From positions 78,562-110,165 of the forward strand of contig NW_003141810.1 of NCBI RefSeq assembly GCF_000003605.2: 31,604 nt of DNA, read 5' to 3'. The first letter of the stretch is position 1; each line of letters begins with the position of its first letter. The DNA is from Saccoglossus kowalevskii (Eukaryota > Hemichordata > Enteropneusta > Harrimaniidae). The notes under the pieces are model-generated. The model was not told the origin of the DNA and did no database searches. It saw only the letters and a list, made by a program, of their open reading frames with translations. The position numbers and the translations under genes are program-made. Shown in pieces: positions 10,721 through 21,410 of the stretch.

Positions 10721-12287
10721 TAGTTGACACACTGTTCACTTTCTGTCACTGGCTCATGCACTCAAATGGACTGTCTCGGTGCAGCTAACATAACTTATTT
10801 AAATCTTAATTTAAATTTAAAAAGGACGTATCCAAATAAAGTCAACGTTCCAATAAAACAATCAGCAGAAAATTTTCGCATTAGGTTACAATTGACCAGG
10901 CACATTGATTTGCAATAAACGAAAAAGACTCTAATGTCGTTCGTGTGTCCAGTGTATTAGTGTACTTCAAAGATTTGTAATTGTATATATATTTATAGAA
11001 GCTAGTATATCGACAGGAATATGTCGATTGATTGTTTCCTTGTGAACCCAATTGACTGGCGCCGATTTAAGGTGAGGGTTGTTAGCTTGAGATAAATTGT
11101 AATTGCCTTAATTCTACGACTGGGCATCGTATGACAATTGAAAATACAAGGGATCGTTTGATATGTTCGTCTCTATAACAAATCTGCTATTGACCTATTG
11201 AGCGTGTTCTTTTGCGCATAAACACCGAGTTGAATGTAAAGACGAATTCCCTTAGAACACCCGCCGTTTAGTTGTCAGAGTCTCGGGCTTTTGGAGATAA
11301 ATATAGTTTATTTAGCCGGATCACCGATTGTCAAATATGATTTTTTTGTTCTATCTCCATTGTCCAATGTACGGGCCGTGGTCAATAGACAATACCGTTC
11401 CATTGTTTGGGTTAAGAATCTTAAACGCTGAATCTCTTCGAGTCCATTCAATTGAAATGAACATCACGGTCGGTTGTTCCATGGCATCCCAATTAACGGC
11501 AGTGCTGACAGCCACAGAGATAACTCCAATTACAGGGTGCTCACATGAAGCCTACGGGAAGTCAGACACGCATCGAAGAGACGTGTTTCAGTGAAGGTTT
11601 AATCATGGCAGATATTAATTAGTCCATAACGCCGTTCACGATTTAATCTATAAGACGTCTAAACTGAATAGGATAACGTTGATTTAGAAAACACTTCATA
11701 ATTATGAATGTGGACAGTGTTCGATATGCTATATATGCAACGCGGGCGGATGAATACAGTTGTTTGTATGAAATCAAATTGATTAGTTGATTACCACACT
11801 TTGACAAATTAACAAGAGTGATTTGTAAACAGCGTCCTACCAAACGTAGAAAGTCCCAAAAAGAAGTTATCTTAACTACACTGGTATTTTCAAGCTGCCT
11901 ATTCACTCAAATGTATCCGTCCGCTATTTCAAAACTCTCTGGTTCAGTTTCAGCCAAAATCATAACTTTGCTTATTCTGGTAACACATTAACTAACAATG
12001 TTTGAAATATAAGCTTAATTGGTACTCCCTGCAAGAGGTTGTCATGAGAATAGAGGGAGTGATATGACCCGCGCCTTGATACAAATCCAAATTTTAATTC
12101 CTATGTTAGTTATATCTATATACAAGCGACCTGACGTCGAAATAGTTCCGCTGTCCTACAAGAATATTCACTGTGGTATCCAAGTCGAGCAACGCACACC
12201 CACAAAAACGTAGTTTGGTTTTGGCTGTCCAGAATATGTCAATATTATTACATTAAACAAATTGTTCACAAAAATAATTGGCAGTGT
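10721..12287. other. Spacer without identifiable genes
   Basis: Unique sequence. The longest open frame is 88 codons on the plus strand (11328-11594), with no recognised motif, signal peptide or splice support. Confidence 0.4.
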
Positions 12288-12830
12288 GCAAGAAGACTTC
12301 GAAAATATCATTTTTTACCTAAAAATCACTAAAAAATATTTGCAAAAAAAATAGAGAATAAATGATATCGGCATGAAATGACATGAAACAAATATGATAA
12401 AGGTCCACCCAACGTACTTAAATATAACATATCAAAGCAGCTGAGCTGGTAGTTTTCAAGAAATAGTCGAAAATAGCATTTTTTATCAAAAATTCCAAAA
12501 ATATTAACCAAAAAATCGAAAATTGAAAATATCGTTACGAAATGAACAAATCTGACAAATGCCCATCCAATGTACCTACATAAAAAGAATGAAAGCAATT
12601 GAGATAGTAGTTTTCAAGAAGAACTCTAAAATAGCATTTCTACCAAAAATTACAAAAATATTCGCCAAAATAGAGAATTGAAGATATCGTTACGGAAAAT
12701 ATACAAATCTAGCAGAGGTCCCGCTCAAAGACCAAAGCAATTGAGCTGATAGTTTTCAAGAGAAAGTCGACAATACAATAGTTGACGGACGACGGACAAT
12801 CACCTATATCGGAGCTAAAAATGGATAATT
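12288..12830 (+). repeat. Diverged tandem array, 142-158-bp units, with GACGGACGACGGAC tail
   Basis: Unit landmarks TTTTCAAG recur at 12453, 12611 and 12753, with a more decayed unit before them. Each unit runs TTTTCAAGAAATAGTCGAAA, ATAGCATTTTT, CCAAAAATAT, GAAAATATCGTTACGAAAT, a CCAATGTACCTAC-like block and CAAAGCAATTGAGCTGATAG. The last unit breaks off into GTTGACGGACGACGGACAAT and CGGAGCTAAAAA. Tails of this type occur in repeats of molluscan genomes (from memory). There is no coding capacity. It may be the end of a larger transposon. Confidence 0.7.
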
Positions 12831-13734
12831 GTGACATCGTCATGGTAACATACTTTCTGTAAATTCGACACCTTTCAAGTATCAAGCGTTACGTTACAAT
12901 GAGCTGAACCCAATATGTGCATTTCAAATACTAGGACAGCGGAGATGTTGGCTTAACCGTTACGGTACCGAGCGTTTATTTCGCTTTTATGATTCTACAT
13001 GTATTGTGCCAAGATTATAATGTTATTATTTGTGTAAGCATATCCTAGGCCTCTTGAAATTCGAAGAGTCAAAAAGTGACGTATTTCACCAGATTAAGTC
13101 CTTCGCTAGGCGACATCTATATTAGAGTGAAAGGGGACATATTATAGTTTTACTCTCAATTCATTTCACCTATACAGCGGTAATTACGATGTCCCTTGTG
13201 TCGGCATTGGAGTGTGTTTTCAACAAAGACGTGGAACTAACTCTTGAGAAAAAATCACTGACCGGGTTCTTATGGAGAGCCAACCCACAGGAGAAGAATG
13301 TTTTCACACATAAGCAGAGATAACATTCAGAATTGGCGGATTTTACAAAAAAAGTAACGCAGGGAACAAAGTTGAATTTAGTTTATTGAGTCAAATGTCA
13401 GATTACAAAAGTGGTTTCAAAGATTTGTGAAGAAAAGACAGTTATATATAATGACGTAAATGTGTGTTCAGCGCATGCTCTATTTCAACACCACGTGATG
13501 CCCCGTTTTCTATCCACCATTCAAGTCTCTGCCAATCTCTGTGGAAATGAAATAAAATAATGATAATAAGAAATTGTCAGATAGAGTTTCAATAACCCAT
13601 GGTGTAAGAGAGTTAGTCACAAGCGAGAATGGACAGTGGGTATTATCAAAGTCACTAGAACATACTTTTTTGAGTGTCTTTGTTATTATTTAATTCCTTT
13701 CATTATAACTTAGTTCTTATATCCGAATAAAACG
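12831..13734. other. Spacer without identifiable genes
   Basis: Unique AT-rich sequence. No exon or transposon end is recognised. A TGACGTAA near 13452 is one base off a CRE. Confidence 0.35.
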
Positions 13735-13820
13735 CCCGCTTTCATGAAACAAACAATGTTTTTAAAGGCGTTGTATACATGGAACCCCTATCGAACATTA
13801 CGCGTGGAAGTCGCTGTGGC
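13735..13820 (+). mobile_element. Decayed TTAA MITE fragment (133-bp subfamily)
   Basis: TTTCATGAAACAAACAATGT, AGGCGTTGTATAC and CCCCTATCGAACATTACGCG align with the interior and right half of the 133-bp subfamily (CATGTAAATAAACAATGTAT, ACGCGTTGTATAC, CCCATATCGAACAGGACGCG). Both termini are unrecognisable, so this is an old copy. Confidence 0.5.
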
Positions 13821-16048
13821 GTTCTAATTATTAATATTTTGCACACCACGGATGGCGGTGTCTGGTTCTCGGTATCATCGTTTTACTGTTAAATCCCAGC
13901 GAAATGCTAAGAGGATGTAACAAATTAGTTCGATCGAAAGGCGTTACTGACATTCTCATTCCGTAAAGGCGTCAATTCTGTGAAATTGCGATTGTAAATA
14001 TTGTAGATGACAGTCGCACTGGGGAAAGTGTTACCATGGTGATTGATATGTGTTGTTGTTTTGGGCTCCTGTTTTTTTTTGTGAAGTGTGTACTGCGGAA
14101 CTGCATCGTTTAACCTTGGTTGAACAAATACAGTTTTCACGAGGGTTTGATTTTGATTTCACAAATTGCGAATATAATAATACGACGTTAACAAAAGCAA
14201 AGTTTTCATTGACGTGTCGACTATTAAGGTGACTTCACATTGACCTCAGACGGCATCAACGGGGAAATCGTCACCTAATTTTGGAATGCGACTTAGGTAA
14301 ATCTACACATTGAGTTCGATAAAATTACTCTTTTGTTGTGGTTGCTGTTATAGCAGTCTGTACACAATTGGGCCTGTCACAAGGCATCCTCGTGGGGACC
14401 ACCACTCGTAAAATTAGCGGCCAGAATGATTGTCGCATTGTGCTCCCGCTGTTGTGAAACAAGTGCTTTGAACAATTGACGCGAGTGATGCATTGGTCAA
14501 CCTCCGCTCGATTAAACACCAGGAGAATCAATATGGGAAAAGGGTTGAAGGAGGCGGGCTAGTCCGAGTGATACGTAAAACTAGAAATACTGATTTGTGA
14601 ACTTTTGACCCAAGAGTATGTCTCTAAAACGATCCGCACCAATTTCGCAAATCCCGGGTTTTCTGCACTCTGTGCACAGCGCGCTTGTTTCCTATGAAAC
14701 AACTTTGATGACCAACGCTTCCCAGAAATCTAATTCAATGAGTAACATCAAATCTAACCAGATGTTATCATCAATGTGAATTTTGTGAAGATGCTTTTAT
14801 TACCCCCAAAAGGTCACACATCCTGGTACTTTATCCTGGTTGTGTGTGTTCAAATTCATTATCAAGAAGTTGCCATTGAAGTTCAAATACAGTTAAACGT
14901 GGCAAATATATGGATATAATATTAATATTGCCGTAACTATCCTCAGATTAGTACAAGAATATGTGACTTCACGGAGTTCTGCAGGAGGTATATTTGTTTA
15001 CTGGCACCCCCAACCACCTGAAAAAAAAATGGTGGCCCGGATGTGGCATCATTACTCCGGCACCCTGTGAGACCCGGTGCTGCACATCCATTGGGAACGT
15101 ATTAAAGTGTGGCGCTCAACGGAGTCCGTTTTTTTTAGTTATGGAGTTATTAGAGAAACGAGTGTATTTTTTCAGTCTTCGTTCCACAAGGAGGTCAATC
15201 TGTTTGAAATCATTTTCAGTCAACAAACAATTCATTATTTCAAGTTTCAATGTGTTGCTTTAAAAATCGCTCTCCGGAGTGAAAAAAACGACTCGTAACA
15301 TGCGAAATATGACAAATGGAGAAAAATGAGTAACTATACATTTTTCGCGAAATTAAGTGAAAAAGGAATATCCATTTTGACAATTCTGTTCTTTCGGAAG
15401 GGATATGGATTAGAAGGTATTTCCAGGGTAGTATCCACTCCTTGGGCTGCAGGTATATGCACCTTCCCAGGTATGATTACTTTATTATCTAGGAAACTTG
15501 AAAACGACTTAGAGCCTGAACTGTCAGACTAGAGCGGTGGTGGCGCTGTTGCTGTGTTTGCTACGCTGCACTCTCGAAAGAAACCCCGACATGTGTTCAT
15601 GTGAACGTATTTACAGTTATGAATTCTATGACGAATGCATCCATTTTTTATTAGGTAGGGGTAACGTTCTAACGAATCTGGCAGAGTTCACTTTGAGATC
15701 TGGACACGGGACTCACATCTGCTTCACAACATTGTAGCGGGCAATGTGGTCGACAAATCGACATTATCCAATCTAGGAGTCACGTAAACCACACACCAAC
15801 CTATAAATGGACCTACCATCAAATACTAACTTACAATTCGCGCCCTCTTGCGACGAAAAGATTCTGAAAACGGGAATGCATTTCACGTACGTTATATTAG
15901 TTAAGAACAACGTTGCGTTGACTCAAACCCCGGAGCCTAACTACGTTATTGTTTTCGTAACAGGAGAGAATCGTCGCTGCTAGAGAGCACGACGTCGACA
16001 TTCTGAAAATGTGCATTGGGGCAGAGTTTACGAAACCACGCTTACCAA
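13821..16048. other. Region 3' of Ig exon 2: intron 2 or 3' flank
   Basis: No further Ig exon was seen on the minus strand. Minus-strand AATAAA hexamers lie at 15652-15647 and 15486-15481; if the TAA at 16051-16049 ends the gene, the first would be a candidate poly(A) signal about 400 nt downstream. A CTCF-like CGCAAGAGGGCGCG (minus strand) lies at 15839-15852 and resembles a lone end of the MITE at 9381 and 21236. Short open frames at 14994-15298 and 15326-15737 (plus) are unrecognised. Confidence 0.35.
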
Positions 16049-16371
16049 TTACAGAACGGTAAGAATAGCATCTTTAGATTTCAAGGATTCGTCACCGCCT
16101 GAGGCAGTCACGAAGCAGTTATATACACCGGCGTCACTGGCTTTAACTCCTTTGATGACCAAATCGTAATCGTTACCAGCGCCTTCCAATGAATAATGAC
16201 TTGCGTCTTTCAATACCATCCGTTTGAATGTGAGTAGGTCGGTCTGTTCCTTGGCCCATGACACCGTGCCTTTGAGGTGTTCAACTGAGCATCCAAAGAC
16301 GGCGTCTTCCCCTGCCATTGCGGTCACGTCGGTGGGCTCTTCGATGAAGTGTTGTTGTCCACCTCGTTGTA
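16049..16371 (-). CDS. Exon 2: complete Ig domain, Kirrel/nephrin D1-like
   Basis: The exon opens after a long polypyrimidine tract and TTTACCAG (acceptor AG at 16373-16372). Numbered from the exon-1 Met, it adds residues 37-143. One full Ig fold is visible: EEP at 47-49, AGEDAVFGC with the B-strand Cys64, core Trp75 (TVSWAK), YDLVIKGV before the F strand, then D-A-G-V-Y-N-C (116-122) with Cys122, and the G strand ending AILTVL (138-143). The EEP..V.A..G opening and closing LTVL resemble the first Ig domain of Kirrel/nephrin (IRM) adhesion proteins, judged by memory without alignment. An in-frame TAA (16051-16049) directly follows LTVL. Two donors exist: CT|GTAATT (GT at 16052-16051), which removes the stop and leaves a Leu codon (CTN), and TTG|GTAAGC (GT at 16045-16044), which keeps it. 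The product is either 143 aa and secreted, or the N-terminus of a longer protein. Other secreted Ig families (FREP/VCBP-type) are alternatives. Confidence 0.85.
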
Positions 16372-17366
16372 CTGGTAAATACAAAAAAAAAACATGACTA
16401 TGAATAATTATCGAATAATTACAGCTCAAGGCACAGTATAAATAAACAATAGATTATTGTTATGTTAAAATTAACATACAACCATTGATATTTTATATTA
16501 ATATATTTGTGCATGTGATTTGTTACTTAATATTTTTTGCTGGTGCTTTACAGTTACTTTAGTACGTGGAATTCTTTGAGGGTAGTGTTTACGGGAATAA
16601 AGTTGCAACTTCAGTGTTCATGTTTCCTCAAAGTATACTGGAGGAATCTTGCAACTTTATCATGGTAGTTTGGAAACATTACTAGTCCTGTTCGTGATTA
16701 TTTTAGAAATAAATAACAATATTACACTGTTCACATCATGAATTGACTAACACGGGAAGTGCATTGATCTTGATTATCGGGAGTGAGGTTTGTGAGTGTG
16801 TGGGGGTGGACATTTACAATTTTACAATTTACAACAACACAATCATGACGGAGCTAAATTAACAGTATAACATTACCGAAATAATACCCTCGTTTTCCTT
16901 GGTGTGGCACTACTAGAATTAAATGATCCAATAGTTAAGAAGAAGAAAAACATAGTAAGAAATGAGCACAACCTAAAACAAATTAAATTAAATTAGAACC
17001 TGAAAAGAAAGATTAATTAATAAGTGCTGAAAAAAATACGTACATGGTAATATGACAGTTGTGTAGAAATAAATCATCCACGGTGAAACTTTCGTATTAA
17101 TGGAAATGTTTAAACAAAAAAAAGTTGCAGTGAAAGTTTGACAAGTAACAAATAATACACCATGAAAACTGCCGAAAAGTTGAAAATATGGGCACGTGAC
17201 TCCTTGCTCAAAATGGAGATTAACTGGACCAGTAAGCTTTGTTGCATTTCTCTTATTTCGTGGAACCATGCTTTTTCTCTATAACAGCGACAAAATACCC
17301 ACGAAATAAGAGCAGATAACCAGACTGAGACCAATATGACGCATAGAAACACATGAATTTGTCACA

Positions 17367-17384
17367 ACTCACCCCCCCCCCCTT
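17367..17384 (+). repeat. C-rich homopolymer tract
   Basis: A C10-11 run followed by TTCCC, within intron 1. Simple repeat. Confidence 0.85.
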
Positions 17385-18580
17385 CCCAACGTAATGTTAG
17401 ATCAGCCATTGCACTAATGATATTACACTTTAAATCAATATGAAAGTATGCACGAAGACCAACGTGCAGCTAAGGTCGATGCGCGGCGTATTGTCTGAGT
17501 GCATAATTTGAGGTATTCTCGTAATAACCGTATTATTATACATCTTTCCCTTCCAAGGATACATCATGGGAATGCCGAAATCCAAAAAGTTTAGAATAGA
17601 ATCAGCGAACTTCTTTGTGTGAAGTCAGGTCAAATCCTAGTGGCAGCCATGTTAAAACTTTGTTTTTATTATTAGAGGACGCTTACGCGCGTTATTATTC
17701 AATATTTGGAATTCGCATTTCCTTATATGGTAGGATGAAAATACCTAAAGATTACGACACGCTGTAACTCATGGTGCTACGGTGACGGATGTATAATAAT
17801 AATCTATATTCCAAACATATTAAAAACTAAAAAAAAAAGAAATAACCTCCAACATGTGAACGCCACCCTACAGCTTTGCGTAAACCAGTCGCGGCTTTGA
17901 TGTCACACAAAAAAAAGTTGTATTTTTATGTAAAATTAATTCCAAGGAGCGTCAATGTGTGTGTCGTAATTATGCATTGGTTTTTGCTGTGGAAAGTATA
18001 AGCGTTGGAAGAGTTATATTACGATGAAACCAACATGCCACTGATTAGAATAAAACACGGGGCATGATAACGAGGCGTTAGCAACATGTGAATACGAAAT
18101 GTAAAAGAATCATATGAATGCCCTTGTAATCAGAACCGGGATAATCATACCACGTTTTTTTTTCTTTTATCGATTATGTTTGTGTCTCTGCAGTAACTAA
18201 TAAGCCTTTTATAATAAGTACCGAGTCTGAGACGCAACACCGGATTTAATAAGGTAATATATATGCAGCAACAGAAATGTGAGGAATATTATGACAGAAG
18301 TGCGCTGAAAAAATAATAATATTCAAACCATCGTTGAATTTTTAGCCGGTGGAAACACATACTGTATTTGTATTACTCGAGTAGCATTCATACAGATAAC
18401 ACGGTTTTGAAGATTCAAACAAAAAAAATGGAAGAAACTGATGCATGCCATCATATTGTGGTATATAACGCAATGACAAATATATGTTATATATAAAAAA
18501 AAAACTTGGAGATTACTTGTTTTGGGCCCATTATTAGATTGTATCGGACCCTTGTTAGATTGTAACTAATCTCTGAAAGA

Positions 18581-18702
18581 TTAAAGCGTGGTGGTCGTCG
18601 CGCAATGCGTGTTCGAATTTCATGTAAATAAACAATGTATTTTTCACGCGTTGTATACGTCGCTATGAGTCCCATGTCGAACAGGACGACTGCCGCACTT
18701 TA
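18581..18702 (+). mobile_element. TTAA-flanked MITE, 133-bp subfamily (122 bp)
   Basis: It opens TTAAAGCGTGGTGGTCGTCG and closes GACTGCCGCACTTTAA. The interior is nearly the same as 1954-2086 (AATTTCATGTAAATAAACAA, CGCGTTGTATACGTCGCTAT, GAGTCCCATGTCGAACAGGA). An 11-base loss near the right end (the GCGGCGCGAC segment) explains the shorter length. It lies inside intron 1. Confidence 0.8.
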
Positions 18703-19741
18703 ATTGTGTTTGACGCTTAGCTAGTCATGGCAGAGTCAGTAACACACATACATCTTGGATTTGTTTTAAAAACATGACACAGTCATATGTCATCAACTCT
18801 TCATTGAATTCAATATATTTTCATATTGTCCACAGTATCACGTTTCTAACGAAATTGAGATGTCTGAAAGTTTTAAAGACATTGAAAACTCTAAATATAA
18901 TAACAATCATTCAGTTACAATAAACACATTAATTAGGTACTTGTTCTTGTTCAAAGTTGCACTCAGAGATTATTCTAAAATCTTTATCGGGATCGCTGTA
19001 CTATCATGTGATTTTTTTAGATCATTTTAGAGCTATTCCAAGAAACTCACTGTCAAACAAAAGATAACCTTTTTCTCATTTTTTAAAACAAGATTTTCGG
19101 AATATTTCAGACTAACCAAAAGTGTTATATTATTTCTTCACCCTGTGTCACTAATCAACAATTTGTGAAATGGTATAATATCTCTACGATATAATCAAAT
19201 TTTAAACGTATTCTAATAGTTGGCAAAATGGCAGCCACGAAAATACAATCGTCATTTTCCCAAAAAAGTGAATATCTTTAAATTCACTGGGAGTATTTTT
19301 ATTTATGAAAAGACTTCTACTTTACGTTTTTGCGCGTACAAACGTATAATTCCTATTTCATTTGTACTTCCGAATTTCATTTGTTTAACGCCTATTCTAC
19401 AAGAACATTTTGCCCTCACCGTGTTTGTCGTGATCATTTGTAATTGAGTTGGAATTCGCTTACGGGTCTTTTATATTACTTGTCACAGAATAGAATCGAT
19501 ACAATGTGTGTCTCTCACTTTTAGTAATTCCCGGCATGCAATATGTATTGCTTTGCGATAGTGACGTCATTTCATAGTGACGATGAGCCATCGATGCGTC
19601 GGCGGTTATCAATCAATGTCATATGATAGAATGGGTGTTATTCGTCTTGGTTTAAAATTGATGTTTGAAGAACAATTACAAAACAAACGGTTTGGATCTC
19701 ATATACTTTCCAAGTAATTTTGTATCTACTACAGAACATAC

Positions 19742-19924
19742 TACATATACGCTCTAACCTCATTACAATGAAGATCGTTATAACGAATTTTTCATATAAT
19801 GAACACATTGCATGTCTCCCGCTCATAACAAACCCAATGTACGTCCTTCATTATAGTGAGCACTTCACTATAACAAACTAATTCTAGGTCCTAAATATGG
19901 TCGTTCTAACGAGGTTACAGTGTA
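19742..19924. mobile_element. AACCTCGTTA-type MITE remnant
   Basis: The left end TACATATACGCTCTAACCTC ATTACAATGAA and the reverse complement of the right end, TACACTGTAACCTCGTTAGA ACGA, are imperfect inverted repeats flanked by TA. The interior has repeated GTTATAACGAA/TTCATTATAGTGAGC-like motifs. The pattern resembles widespread Tc1/mariner-type MITEs with AACCTCGTTATAACG ends (from general knowledge). Non-coding. Confidence 0.5.
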
Positions 19925-20701
19925 ATTTGTTCTCGTTGTGGATGTGTGTCTTGTTGCACCTAAGCGCTTTCTTAAATTCATTTTTTCACATCTGCCTTTT
20001 CGAAATAAAAGTTCAATCAGTCAAAATGCGCCATCAATACTATCTGTGTACCCAATCCAGAAGGCGTGGCGTTGTATCGGGAATATCATCTAAGTTTCCA
20101 TGGCAACACTGAAGAGAAAGTCACATGCCCTACTTATCATAACTGATCATTGCGTCATTATTTTAAAAAAAAACATTTGAAACACAAATTTGTAATTGTC
20201 TATAAATCTTGTAGCGATCCTCGATTAGATAAGAGAAACGCAGAATGTCGACGCGTATGATAATTCCCAGTGTGCGAGTGAGGTGTAAGGGCCAGTGTAA
20301 TTAAGAGAAAACATCAGGTTTCGCCAATAAGATACAAATTCACATTCAATATGTGTTTCATATTCACAATGAAGTTAATATAAAGAGTCCAAAATAAATG
20401 ATTGAAACAGCGTTGTTCAGTTGTAAGCCGTTTTATGACAGTCGTGAAGACCAAGTCGCTGACATTCTGTTTAGTAGGACGCCATATTTTATTTTCACTG
20501 CTACAAAATTACACGATTTCTATGAATATCGAAATTCTCGAAATATTTTTCTGTGGTGAAAATAAATTGGTTTACAATATATAATCTGTGATAAAACGAA
20601 TTGTTTTAACGCTGTTCTCTCATTTTCTGAAAATTGATATCCTGCGTTCAAGTTGAGAGTGAACAAAGGAAGAATTGCTTTAACTGGAAAATTATGTTTT
20701 G

Positions 20702-21000
20702 TTAAAGCGCGGTGGTCGTCGCGCTGCGCATTTGTGTTGATAAACATTAATTTTTCCACAATCCAATGCAATCTTCAAATGGAAATCACAAGTATGGGGT
20801 TTGACCTGGGCGCGAGTTGCACCAATTACCTCCGGTGACTTCTTCGATACTTTCTGAATCACATGAAAATTACCTAATTAAAGCTTGGAAACGTGTCAGT
20901 TCGTACTCGTTGATCTGCGCAACAGTCAAAGTCGCCACCTTTGTTTATATGAGACCCATATATCTCGAACATGCGCAGCGCGATGACTACCGCGCTTTAA
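20702..21000 (+). mobile_element. TTAA-flanked MITE, 300-bp subfamily
   Basis: Ends are TTAAAGCGCGGTGGTCGTCG and CGATGACTACCGCGCTTTAA, with TIRs extending about 25-36 bp (CGCTGCGCAT / ATGCGCAGCG). The interior has TTCAAATGGAAATCACAAGT, TTTGACCTGGGCGCGA, CAACAGTCAAAGTCGCCACC and ATGAGACCCATATATCTCGA. It is roughly 90% identical by eye to 30085-30390. Non-coding; it lies in intron 1. Confidence 0.85.
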
Positions 21001-21235
21001 ATATAACTAACGTCCTGGTGGCGGTGATGATGCATTCTGGGGGACTTGATGGTGTCCCACACTACAACTTTCTCTAGACAACAATGTAAACACTCCAAGT
21101 AGAAAAGGAGGACTATCTTATTACACATAGGACCAATGGATCACGTACCCATAAACATTAAATAAACTTGTCTACTTTTTAAAAAGCAAATAGTGAACAA
21201 CGTCATCGAATGGGGTAAAAGTCCCTAAAAAAAAC

Positions 21236-21410
21236 TAAATCGCGCCCTTTATCAATGAAGCGTTTCCATAACACGAAAACCGGTCAAAGCGTTGAAATCG
21301 TTTTAATCTGTTTTGAATATTTAGCATCTCATAGACGAGGAACGACTACACAACTCGAAGACGCCATTTTGACGTCACAGAAGAGTTTTGCCACTGGAGG
21401 GCGCGATTTA
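21236..21410 (+). mobile_element. MITE with CGCGCCC terminal repeats, second copy
   Basis: TAAATCGCGCCCT (21236-21248) is a perfect 13-bp inverted match to AGGGCGCGATTTA (21398-21410). Inside the right end are GCCATTTTGACGTCAC (21363-21378), holding a CRE next to a YY1-like ATGGC in reverse, and CCACTGGAGGGCGC (21391-21404), which resembles a CTCF core with one mismatch. Related to 9381-9586 mainly at the ends. Confidence 0.6.

Noticed and set aside
16597-16660. Inverted repeat ATAAAGTTGCAA/TTGCAACTTTAT near the Ig exon as a microRNA hairpin
   Set aside because: The stem has a 15-versus-2 nt internal asymmetry, unlike a Dicer substrate.
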